In this document: one piece after another, positions 1 through 6,647 of the stretch
Layout of the letters: every line of letters begins with the position of its first letter
How positions within the stretch are numbered: position 1 is the stretch's first letter
Source of the DNA: an uncultured Rhodocyclaceae bacterium
GTDB taxonomy: Bacteria > Pseudomonadota > Gammaproteobacteria > Burkholderiales > Rhodocyclaceae
NCBI GenBank assembly: GCA_937892345.1
Contig: CALAGF010000303.1
Location: 1-10,694, forward strand
DNA length: 10,694 nucleotides
Direction: 5' to 3'
Translations under genes and position numbers: made by a program
The notes under the pieces: generated by a model
Databases searched by the model: none
What the model was told of the DNA's origin: nothing
What the model saw: only the letters and a program-made list of their open reading frames with translations

Positions 1-11
1 TCTTCCGATCT
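1..11. other. Probable Illumina adapter remnant at contig end
   Basis: The first 11 bases, TCTTCCGATCT, equal the 3' end of the common Illumina adapter (reverse complement AGATCGGAAGA). They sit exactly at the window edge, inside what should be the conserved start of an OmpA domain. Read on the minus strand, the protein runs well up to the residues LFDFN and then turns into D-R-K, which does not fit the family, where a hydrophobic stretch (such as a K-A-x-L pattern) normally follows. I therefore read these bases as untrimmed library sequence and not as genome. A chance match of 11 bases is possible but unlikely exactly at an end and exactly where homology stops. Confidence 0.85.
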
Positions 12-343
12 TTGTTGAAGTCGAACAGGGCGTCGGCGGCGACGGTGATCTTCTCACCCGACGGCTTCACGCCAGCCGGAGCGGCGCCAGCGCCAGCCGG
101 AGCGGCAGCCTTCGGCTCGCAGGTTTCCTTCGGCAGCAGGTCCTTGTCGCACTCGCAACCGGCCTTGTCGGCAGCGGCAGCGGCCGGGGTCCAGTAGCCA
201 TCGCGCCAGCACAGGCCGAAGCCGCTCTTGGCGACGACATCGCGCTGGTCGATCAGGTAAACGCGCTCTTGCGCAACAGCGGAGAAACCGATACCGGCCA
301 GCAGGGCCAGAACCAGGGACTTTTTAGCGATGTTTTTGATCAT
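1..343 (-). CDS. OmpA-family outer-membrane protein, N-terminal part (truncated by contig end)
   Basis: About 110 genuine residues are visible. The start is the ATG at 343-341, with a good Shine-Dalgarno GAGGG at 354-350, six bases upstream. Residues 1-24 form a classic signal peptide: a lysine-rich start (MIKNIAKK), a hydrophobic core, and AVA before Q25, so the product is exported. A short region with Cys45, Cys63, Cys65 and Cys75 (GFGLCWRDGYWTP around 41-53) follows, typical of betaproteobacterial OmpA-like porins. Next come an Ala/Pro/Gly linker (about 79-92) and the first strand of the peptidoglycan-binding OmpA domain (ITVAADALFDFN, 99-110). The rest of the domain is missing. The last three codons lie in the probable adapter (1-11), so the true sequence ends near position 12. 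The likely role is to anchor the outer membrane to peptidoglycan. The family call is firm; the exact subfamily is not. Confidence 0.85.
   Translation of the reverse strand, partial: MIKNIAKKSLVLALLAGIGFSAVAQERVYLIDQRDVVAKSGFGLCWRDGYWTPAAAAADKAGCECDKDLLPKETCEPKAAAPAGAGAAPAGVKPSGEKITVAADALFDFNKDRK
71..106. repeat. Short direct repeat encoding an Ala/Pro/Gly linker
   Basis: The 15-base unit GCCAGCCGGAGCGGC occurs at 71-85 and again, perfectly, at 92-106, giving a 21-base (7-codon) period. On the minus strand it encodes AAPAG twice, in the flexible linker between the N-terminal region and the OmpA domain. It is in frame and so can expand or contract without breaking the gene. This looks like ordinary low-complexity linker sequence. 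Confidence 0.75.
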
Positions 344-410
344 TGTTTTCCCTCGTTGAAGAAAATGTATATATGAAATCGTAACCCGCGCTGTAGCCAC
401 GATAATGAGC
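344..410 (-). promoter_or_regulatory. Spacer upstream of the OmpA-family gene, possible promoter
   Basis: This 67-base gap lies between the stop of the mtaD-like gene and the porin start; both genes read on the minus strand. On that strand it holds an AT-rich box TATATA (373-368) that could act as a -10 element. A weak GCTACA (397-392) lies 18 bases further upstream, and the ribosome site GAGGG (354-350) lies downstream. The -35 match is poor, so the promoter is a suggestion. A strongly expressed porin would be expected to have its own promoter here. I see no convincing terminator hairpin after the mtaD stop. Confidence 0.35.
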
Positions 411-1751
411 CTACCCACGGAATTGCAAATTATTCTGCCATAGCGCAATGGCTGAATCCAACTGATATTGGTCTTTGTTGCGTAAATTTTTGTGTTCCAT
501 ACAACACTTTCCTGCGATCCAGACATGGCTGACATGCTCCCGGCCTGCGACGTAGACCAAATGCGAGACAGGGTCGAAGCAGGGTTTGCATTCGGGAGTG
601 TCCATCGATACCGCACAAAGGTCCGCTGATTTGCCCGGCGTAATCGAGCCGATTTCATTTCCCAGCCCCAGCGCGCGGGCAGCATTCAGTGTTGCCATCT
701 GCAGCACCTGGCTAGCTGGCAGGCAGCTAGCGTTACCGCTTGTGCCTTTCGCGAGCAGGGCGGCTAAGCGCATTTCCTGAAACATGTCGATCCGGTTGTT
801 GCTTGCTGCACCATCGGTTCCCAGGCCGATGTTGATTCCCAGGTGTTGCATTTCTGCGACGGGTGCAATGCCGCTGGCCAGTTTCAGGTTGGATGTAGGG
901 CAATGCGCGATATGGCAACCCGTCTCGGCAAGCCATTCCATTTCCATCCTGTTCATGTGAACTGCATGTACGCCAATGAAATTCGGGCCGGTCAGTCCAA
1001 GTTGCTGAAGCCGTTTCAATGGGTGGCTGCCGTGACGAGTCAGGCTTTCCTGAAGTTCGTGCCGGGTTTCGTGGATGTGGCAATGGATGGGCAGATTAAG
1101 CTGCGCGGACAAGGTGGCGATCCGTTCAAAGCTGCGGTCCGATACGGTGTAGGGGGCGTGCGGCGCGAGGCAGAAATGGGTCAGCGGGTTTTGTAGCCAC
1201 TTTTCCCGGGTTGCCAGTCCCTTGGCCAGGTAATCGTCTGCGTCGCTTGCGTAGGCCGTGGGAAATTCCAGGGTGGTGATTCCAATGACGGCGCGCATCC
1301 CGCTGTCCGCTGCCGCTCGGGCTGCGGCATCGGGAAAAAAATACATGTCGTTGAAACAGGTAATACCGCCCCGAATCATTTCGGTGCACGCGAGGCGGGT
1401 GCCGTCGTAAACGAAGTGTTCTGAGACATGGGCAGCCTCTGTCGGCCAGATGTGCTGTTCCAGCCAAGTCATCAAGGGGATATCGTCAGCCAGTCCCCGC
1501 ATCAGCGACATGGCGGCATGAGTGTGCAGGTTGATCAGCCCCGGAATGAGAATGTGCTTGTCCAGCACATGAACGGTGTCGGCTTGATATCTCTGGTGTG
1601 CCTCGGGCGTCGGCAGAACATTGAGAATGCGTCCTCCTTTGATCGCGACTGCATGGTTTTTCAGCACGGCATCGTGGTCGACCGTAGCAATCCAGCGCGC
1701 TTCGATCAGGAGGTCGATCGGTTCAGGTCTTTTGTTCATGGAAATGGGCAT
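411..1751 (-). CDS. mtaD: TRZ/ATZ-family amidohydrolase, probable 5-methylthioadenosine/S-adenosylhomocysteine deaminase
   Basis: This complete 446-residue protein belongs to the metal-dependent amidohydrolase superfamily. Visible active-site elements in order: NLHTH (His76, His78, metal ligands); HCHIHE (223-228, with His225 as metal ligand and Glu228 contacting substrate); GVHAVHM (His262 near the purine site); HCPTSNLKLASG (283-294); and GTDGAASNN, with metal-ligand Asp313. The SNNRIDMFQEMR signature after it is characteristic of the MtaD/SsnA-like group. The family deaminates 5'-methylthioadenosine and S-adenosylhomocysteine to inosine derivatives in the cytosol. Related members act on guanine, chlorohydrolase or other aminated-ring substrates, so the exact substrate is inferred. 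The length is normal for the family. The start is uncertain: Met5 (codon 1739-1737) is an equally good candidate, and neither has a clear ribosome site. The gene diverges from gyrA and is followed by the porin gene. Confidence 0.85.
   Translation of the reverse strand: MPISMNKRPEPIDLLIEARWIATVDHDAVLKNHAVAIKGGRILNVLPTPEAHQRYQADTVHVLDKHILIPGLINLHTHAAMSLMRGLADDIPLMTWLEQHIWPTEAAHVSEHFVYDGTRLACTEMIRGGITCFNDMYFFPDAAARAAADSGMRAVIGITTLEFPTAYASDADDYLAKGLATREKWLQNPLTHFCLAPHAPYTVSDRSFERIATLSAQLNLPIHCHIHETRHELQESLTRHGSHPLKRLQQLGLTGPNFIGVHAVHMNRMEMEWLAETGCHIAHCPTSNLKLASGIAPVAEMQHLGINIGLGTDGAASNNRIDMFQEMRLAALLAKGTSGNASCLPASQVLQMATLNAARALGLGNEIGSITPGKSADLCAVSMDTPECKPCFDPVSHLVYVAGREHVSHVWIAGKCCMEHKNLRNKDQYQLDSAIALWQNNLQFRG
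711..731. repeat. Perfect 8-bp inverted repeat (stem-loop) inside mtaD
   Basis: GCTAGCTG (711-718) is the exact reverse complement of CAGCTAGC (724-731), with a five-base loop (719-723). The element lies wholly within the mtaD reading frame, over codons for A-S-C-L-P-A-S near residues 341-347. It is not followed by a T-run in either direction, so it does not look like an intrinsic terminator. It may be chance, or a local mRNA structure. Confidence 0.6.
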
Positions 1752-1838
1752 CGGTACGCCGTTGGCAGCATGTTAAAATAGCAAATTACGCGTGCTTTAA
1801 CCAAACAAAGCGCCTGAATTTCGGCGCGGACAAGAGAC
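1752..1838. promoter_or_regulatory. Divergent mtaD/gyrA promoter region
   Basis: This 87-base spacer must hold promoters for both directions. On the plus strand, TAAAAT at 1774-1779 could be the gyrA -10 box, but its -35 partner is weak. A TTGGCA at 1762-1767 is a good -35 match but lacks a good -10 at normal spacing. On the minus strand, TTGGTT (1804-1799), an 18-base spacer and TATTTT (1780-1775) form a fair promoter for mtaD, with a leader of only about 17 bases. The two candidate -10 boxes use the same A/T tract. The gyrA leader also carries an imperfect palindrome (1811-1826). None of this is proven. Confidence 0.4.
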
Positions 1839-4457
1839 ATGGATCAATTCGCCAAAGAAACACTGCCGATCAGCCTCGAAGACGAGATGCGGCGTTCCTA
1901 TCTTGATTATGCAATGAGCGTAATCGTTGGCCGGGCGCTGCCAGATGCGCGCGACGGCTTGAAGCCGGTACATCGCCGCGTGCTGTATGCGATGCATGAG
2001 ACCAACAACGTGTGGAATCGGCCCTTCGTCAAATGTGCCCGTGTCGTCGGTGAGGTCATGGGTAAATACCATCCGCACGGTGACTCGGCAATTTATGACA
2101 CGCTGGTGCGAATGGCGCAGGATTTTTCGCTGCGTTACACCTTGGTGGACGGGCAGGGTAACTTTGGTTCGATTGATGGCGATAACGCGGCAGCCATGCG
2201 GTATACCGAATGTCGTCTGGATCGTATTGCATCGGATTTGACCGCAGATATCGACAAGGAAACGGTCGACTTCGAGCCGAATTATGATGGCAAGGAAATG
2301 GAGCCGACGGTTCTGCCTACCCGGATTCCGAATCTGCTGATCAATGGCTCTGCCGGGATCGCGGTGGGGATGGCGACCAATATCCCGCCGCACAATCTGA
2401 ATGAAGTGGTCGCCGGCTGTCTGGCGCTGCTGGAAAATCCGGCGATTTCAATCGACGACCTGATTGATTTGATTCCGGCGCCGGATTTTCCGACGGCAGG
2501 TTTGATCTACGGTGTGATGGGCGTGCGGGAAGGTTACAAGACCGGCCGTGGCCGCGTTGTAATGCGCGCCCGCACCCATTTCGAGGATATCGGCAAGGGC
2601 GACCGGCAGGCCTTGATCGTTGATGAAATCCCCTATCAGGTGAACAAGAAGAGCCTGATTGAAAAAATTGCCGAGCTGGTCAACGACAAGAAGATCGAGG
2701 GGATCTCGGATATCCGTGACGAATCCGACAAGTCCGGGATGCGGATCGTCATTGAACTGAAGCGCGGCGAAGTCGGCGAAGTCATCCTCAATAATCTGTA
2801 CAAGCAGACGCAGTTGCAGGACACCTTCGGCATGAACATGGTGGCGCTGGTCGATGGCCAGCCGCGACTGCTCAACCTGAAGCAGATGCTTGAGTGCTTC
2901 CTGTCGCACCGCCGTGAAGTGGTAACGCGTCGCACCGTGTTTGAGCTGCGCAAAGCCCGCGAGCGGGGACACATCCTCGAAGGTCTGGCGGTTGCGCTGT
3001 CCAATGTTGATGAAATCATTGCCCTGATCAAGGCGGCACCGACGCCGCCGGATGCCAAGCGCAGCCTGATGGCGCGCGAGTGGCGCAGCACGGTCGTCGA
3101 GGAGATGCTGGTGCGCGCCGCGTCGGATGCCTCGCGTCCGGAAGGGCTTGCACCTGAATTCGGTCTCTCCGAGCAGGGCTATCGGCTGTCCGATGCCCAG
3201 GCGCAGGCGATCCTTGAACTGCGACTGCAACGTCTGACCGGCCTCGAGCAGGACAAGATCGTGGCCGAGTACAAGGACGTCATGGACAAGATCATTGATC
3301 TGCTGGATATCCTGGCCAAGCCGGAACGCATCACGGCCAACATTGTGGCCGAGTTGACCGTCATCCTGGAGCAGTTTGGCGACGAACGCCGTTCCGAGAT
3401 CGTGTTGCACACCCAGGAACTGGGCATTGAAGATTTCATCACGCCGATGGACATGGTGGTGACCCTGTCGCACGGGGGCTACATCAAGGCCCAGCCGCTG
3501 GCTGACTATCGGGCCCAGAAGCGTGGCGGTCGCGGCAAGCAGGCGGCTGCAATCAAGGACGAAGATTTTGTCGACCACCTTTTCGTGGCCAACACCCACG
3601 ATTTCATCCTGTGCTTCTCCAATCGTGGTCGCTGCTACTGGCTCAAGGTGTATGAAGCGCCGCAAGGCAGCCGTAACAGTCGCGGCAAGCCCATCGTCAA
3701 TCTCTTCCCGCTGGAAGATGGCGAGCGCATCAATGCCGTGCTGCCGGTCAAGGAATTCTCCGACGACAAGTTCATCTTCATGGCCACCCGTGCCGGGACA
3801 GTCAAGAAGACGCCGCTCTCCGATTTCTCCAATCCGCGCAAGGCCGGCATTATTGCGGTCGACCTGCTTGATGACGATTATTTGATCGGTGTGGAACTCA
3901 CTACCGGCCAGAGCGATATCGTGCTGGTGTCCAATGCCGGCAAGGCCGTGTGGTTCGATGAAGAGGACGTTCGCCCGATGGGTCGTGGTGCGCGTGGTGT
4001 TCGCGGCATGAAACTGCAGGACGGCCAGGCCGTGATTTCCCTGCTGGTTGCCGAGAGCGATCAGCAAACGGTATTGGTGGCTACCGAAAACGGTTTCGGC
4101 AAGCGCACCGTACTGGCCGATTTCCGTCATTCCGGTCGCGGCACGCAAGGGGTCAAGGCCATCGCCGACAGCGAACGCAACGGTGTGGTCATCGGCGCCA
4201 AGCTGGTCAACGACGAAGATGAAGTCATGTTGATCACGACAGGTGGTGTCCTGATCCGCACCCGTGTCTCGGAGATTCGCGGCATGGGCCGGGCAACCCA
4301 GGGCGTGACGCTGATTGCGCTGGATGATGGCGAAAAGCTGGCCGGTCTGGAGAAGGTTGCCGAGTCTGTCGCAGAAAATGATCTGGATACCGAGTCGACC
4401 GTAGCAGAGACTGAGCCGCTGGCCGATGAACCGAATACTGAAGCTGGAGAAGCCTGA
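1839..4457 (+). CDS. gyrA: DNA gyrase subunit A
   Basis: This complete 872-residue GyrA is the breakage-rejoining subunit that pairs with GyrB to introduce negative supercoils using ATP. The N-terminal winged-helix/tower region carries catalytic Tyr122 in AAAMRYTE, at the same number as in E. coli. The quinolone-resistance region reads HPHGDSAIYD, with Ser83 and Asp87, both the sensitive-type residues. The coiled-coil and dimer region spans roughly 340-500. The C-terminal beta-propeller begins near 530 and holds the GyrA box QKRGGRG (560-566), which separates gyrase from topoisomerase IV. The last 30 or so residues are acidic and probably disordered. The start MDQFAKETLPISLEDEM is typical; an AAGAG just upstream is a weak ribosome site. 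It begins the plus-strand run, and its stop overlaps the serC start by one base. Confidence 0.98.
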   Translation: MDQFAKETLPISLEDEMRRSYLDYAMSVIVGRALPDARDGLKPVHRRVLYAMHETNNVWNRPFVKCARVVGEVMGKYHPHGDSAIYDTLVRMAQDFSLRYTLVDGQGNFGSIDGDNAAAMRYTECRLDRIASDLTADIDKETVDFEPNYDGKEMEPTVLPTRIPNLLINGSAGIAVGMATNIPPHNLNEVVAGCLALLENPAISIDDLIDLIPAPDFPTAGLIYGVMGVREGYKTGRGRVVMRARTHFEDIGKGDRQALIVDEIPYQVNKKSLIEKIAELVNDKKIEGISDIRDESDKSGMRIVIELKRGEVGEVILNNLYKQTQLQDTFGMNMVALVDGQPRLLNLKQMLECFLSHRREVVTRRTVFELRKARERGHILEGLAVALSNVDEIIALIKAAPTPPDAKRSLMAREWRSTVVEEMLVRAASDASRPEGLAPEFGLSEQGYRLSDAQAQAILELRLQRLTGLEQDKIVAEYKDVMDKIIDLLDILAKPERITANIVAELTVILEQFGDERRSEIVLHTQELGIEDFITPMDMVVTLSHGGYIKAQPLADYRAQKRGGRGKQAAAIKDEDFVDHLFVANTHDFILCFSNRGRCYWLKVYEAPQGSRNSRGKPIVNLFPLEDGERINAVLPVKEFSDDKFIFMATRAGTVKKTPLSDFSNPRKAGIIAVDLLDDDYLIGVELTTGQSDIVLVSNAGKAVWFDEEDVRPMGRGARGVRGMKLQDGQAVISLLVAESDQQTVLVATENGFGKRTVLADFRHSGRGTQGVKAIADSERNGVVIGAKLVNDEDEVMLITTGGVLIRTRVSEIRGMGRATQGVTLIALDDGEKLAGLEKVAESVAENDLDTESTVAETEPLADEPNTEAGEA

Positions 4458-5542
4458 TGAGTCGTATCTGGAATTTCAGCGCCGGTCCGGCTGCTCTTCC
4501 TGAAGAAGTTCTCCTGCAGGCGCAGGAAGAATTGCTGGATTGGCATGGCGCCGGTTGTGGCGTCATGGAAATGAGCCATCGCGGCAAGGAATTCACCGCC
4601 ATCATCGAGCAAGCTGAAAGCGACCTGCGCGAGTTGATGGGGATTCCCGCCGACTACAAGGTGTTGTTCCTGCAGGGTGGGGCGACGCAGCAATTTGCAC
4701 AGATTCCGATGAATCTGCTGGCCGGACGTTCCGCGGACTACATCGTCACCGGTTCATGGTCCAAAAAGGCATTAAAGGAAGCGCAGCGTATCGGCCAGGT
4801 CCGCTGTGCAGCAACGACGGAAGCTAGCGGTTTCACCCGCCTGCCGACTGCTGAAGAGATCAAGCTCGATCCTTTTGCCGCTTATCTGCACGTGTGTACG
4901 AATGAAACCATCCACGGCGTAGAAATTCCCGCCGAACGCATTGCTGAAACCGGGGTGCCATTGGTGGCTGACATGTCATCGCACATTCTGTCGCGCCCGG
5001 TGCCGGTTGAAAAATTCGGCATGATCTACGCAGGTGCGCAGAAAAACATTGGCCCATCCGGGCTCACGCTGGTGATCATTCATCGTGACCTGCTGGGCAT
5101 GGCGCCGCTCAATATGCCGACCATCATGGATTATGCCGTGATGGCCGAACACGGTTCGATGCTCAATACGCCGCCGACCTATGGCATCTACATGGCCGGT
5201 CTGGTGTTTCAGTGGCTCAAGCGTCAGGGCGGGCTGGCCGGGATGGCTGCGGTCAACGCCGAGAAAGCGCGAGTTTTGTACGATTGCATCGATGGCTCCG
5301 GCGGTTTCTACACCAATCCGGTCGATCCCGACTGCCGTTCCTGCATGAACGTCCCCTTCGTACTGGCAGATAGTGCGCTGGATGCGGCTTTCATCGCCGA
5401 ATCGAAAGCTGCCGGTCTGGCTTCGCTCAAGGGGCACAAGTCGGTCGGTGGCATGCGCGCCTCGATCTACAATGCAGTGCCGCTGGCCGGTGTTCAGGCA
5501 CTGGTCGATTTCATGAACGATTTCGCCGCACGCAAGGCTTGA
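4457..5542 (+). CDS. serC: Phosphoserine aminotransferase
   Basis: This complete 361-residue class V aminotransferase is of normal length. It makes 3-phosphoserine from 3-phosphohydroxypyruvate and glutamate in serine synthesis. It also makes 4-phosphohydroxythreonine for pyridoxal phosphate synthesis. Visible features: the N-terminal NFSAGPAALP typical of SerC; MEMSHRGKEF (38-46); the cofactor-phosphate loop GGAT (74-77); Asp172 in ADMSSHILSR, which contacts the pyridine nitrogen; and the Schiff-base lysine Lys196 in YAGAQKNIGPSG. The C-terminal KGHKSVGGMRASIYNA block is also diagnostic. The start ATG at 4457 overlaps the gyrA stop (TGATGA). A GGAG at 4446-4449 inside gyrA gives a well-placed ribosome site, so translation is probably coupled. 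pheA follows after four bases. Confidence 0.98.
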   Translation: MSRIWNFSAGPAALPEEVLLQAQEELLDWHGAGCGVMEMSHRGKEFTAIIEQAESDLRELMGIPADYKVLFLQGGATQQFAQIPMNLLAGRSADYIVTGSWSKKALKEAQRIGQVRCAATTEASGFTRLPTAEEIKLDPFAAYLHVCTNETIHGVEIPAERIAETGVPLVADMSSHILSRPVPVEKFGMIYAGAQKNIGPSGLTLVIIHRDLLGMAPLNMPTIMDYAVMAEHGSMLNTPPTYGIYMAGLVFQWLKRQGGLAGMAAVNAEKARVLYDCIDGSGGFYTNPVDPDCRSCMNVPFVLADSALDAAFIAESKAAGLASLKGHKSVGGMRASIYNAVPLAGVQALVDFMNDFAARKA

Positions 5543-5546
5543 AACC

Positions 5547-6638
5547 ATGAAGGACGAACTGCAAAAAGCGCTGGCCGGGGTGCGTACCGAAATTGATCGC
5601 ATCGATGGCGAAATCTTGTCCTTGTTGAACGCACGGGCACGTTGTGCGCAAAAAGTGGGCGAAATCAAGGCGGAGTTCGGTGACGCCGGCTTTATCTATC
5701 GCCCCGAGCGCGAAGCTCAGGTCTTGCGCCGTTTGCAGGCGGAAAACCCGGGGCCTTTGCCCAACGAAAACATCACCTTCTTCTTTCGCGAGGTGATGTC
5801 GGCCTGTCTGTCGCTTGAAGAGCCGCTGGGCATTGCCTTTCTCGGCCCCTTGGGTTCTTTTACCGGCAGCGCTGCGACCAAGCATTTCGGTCACGCAGCG
5901 CGCCTGTTGCCGCAGGCATCGATTGATGATGTGTTTCGTGAAGTTGAATCCGGTCATGCACATTACGCCGTGGTGCCGGTGGAAAACTCGACCGAAGGTG
6001 CCGTCGGACGCAGCATGGACCTCTTGCTGGGTACGCAATTGAAAATTTGCGGTGAGGTGGTGCTGCGCATTCACCAGAACCTGCTTTCCAAAGAACATGA
6101 TCTCGGCAAGATCAGCAAAGTGTATTCACACGCGCAATCGCTGGCCCAATGCCACGAGTGGCTGAATCACAATCTGCCGGGGGTGCCGCGCATCTCCGTC
6201 GCCAGCAATTCCCTGGCCGCACAAATGGCCGCGGACGAGCCCGGTGCTGCTGCAATTGCCGGTGTGGCCGCTGCAGAACGTTTCGCCTTGCCAAAGCTGG
6301 TTGAAAATATTGAGGATGAGCCCAACAACACCACGCGTTTTCTGGTGTTGGGCAAGCACGATGCCGGCTTGTCCGGCCGTGACAAGACCTCGTTGATCAT
6401 GTCGGCGCCAAATCGTACCGGTGCCTTGCATGAATTGCTGCAGCCCTTGTCGGCTGCCGGTGTCTCGATGTGCCGTCTGGAGTCGCGCCCGGCCCGCAAT
6501 GCCCTGTGGGAATATGTTTTCTACGTGGATATTGAAGGCCATCGTGACGATCCAGCCGTCAGCACCGCGCTCGATCAGTTGAAGGCCCGCTCGGCCTATC
6601 TGAAAATTCTTGGTTCCTATCCTGTCGCAGTCTACTAA
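5547..6638 (+). CDS. pheA: Bifunctional chorismate mutase/prephenate dehydratase (P-protein)
   Basis: This complete 363-residue protein has three domains. Residues 1-90 are an AroQ-type chorismate mutase, with the expected basic residues (Arg13, Arg30, Lys41) and the RPEREAQVL segment (52-60). Residues about 94-270 are prephenate dehydratase, with FLGPLGSFT (98-106), PVENSTEGAV (144-153) and the catalytic TRF motif (Thr263-Phe265). Residues about 280-360 are an ACT regulatory domain with GALHELL (292-298) and ESRP (312-315), the usual phenylalanine-binding signature. It turns chorismate into prephenate and then phenylpyruvate, and is probably inhibited by phenylalanine. The start follows the serC stop by four bases, with AAGG at 5534-5537 as the ribosome site. 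hisC follows after nine bases. Confidence 0.97.
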   Translation: MKDELQKALAGVRTEIDRIDGEILSLLNARARCAQKVGEIKAEFGDAGFIYRPEREAQVLRRLQAENPGPLPNENITFFFREVMSACLSLEEPLGIAFLGPLGSFTGSAATKHFGHAARLLPQASIDDVFREVESGHAHYAVVPVENSTEGAVGRSMDLLLGTQLKICGEVVLRIHQNLLSKEHDLGKISKVYSHAQSLAQCHEWLNHNLPGVPRISVASNSLAAQMAADEPGAAAIAGVAAAERFALPKLVENIEDEPNNTTRFLVLGKHDAGLSGRDKTSLIMSAPNRTGALHELLQPLSAAGVSMCRLESRPARNALWEYVFYVDIEGHRDDPAVSTALDQLKARSAYLKILGSYPVAVY

Positions 6639-6647
6639 GGGCACGCC

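Noticed and set aside
12..197. A plus-strand frame opposite the OmpA-family gene
   Set aside because: It begins at a TTG right next to the adapter remnant and reads Ala/Ser-rich sequence complementary to the porin linker. The minus-strand gene has a signal peptide and ribosome site.
1335..1341. A seven-A run within mtaD as a possible frameshift or slippage site
   Set aside because: The frame is intact on both sides (MYFFPDAAAR), so nothing indicates an error or programmed slippage. A similar run at 9112-9118 in the ligase gene is also in an intact frame.
1797..2393. A 198-codon minus-strand frame over the gyrA start, possibly an antisense gene
   Set aside because: It covers the divergent promoter and conserved gyrA codons; no ribosome site or family resemblance is seen.
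2448..4148. A 566-codon open frame on the minus strand opposite gyrA
   Set aside because: Same pattern: low-complexity, basic and His-rich translation, no recognisable domain, fully covered by an unmistakable gyrA.
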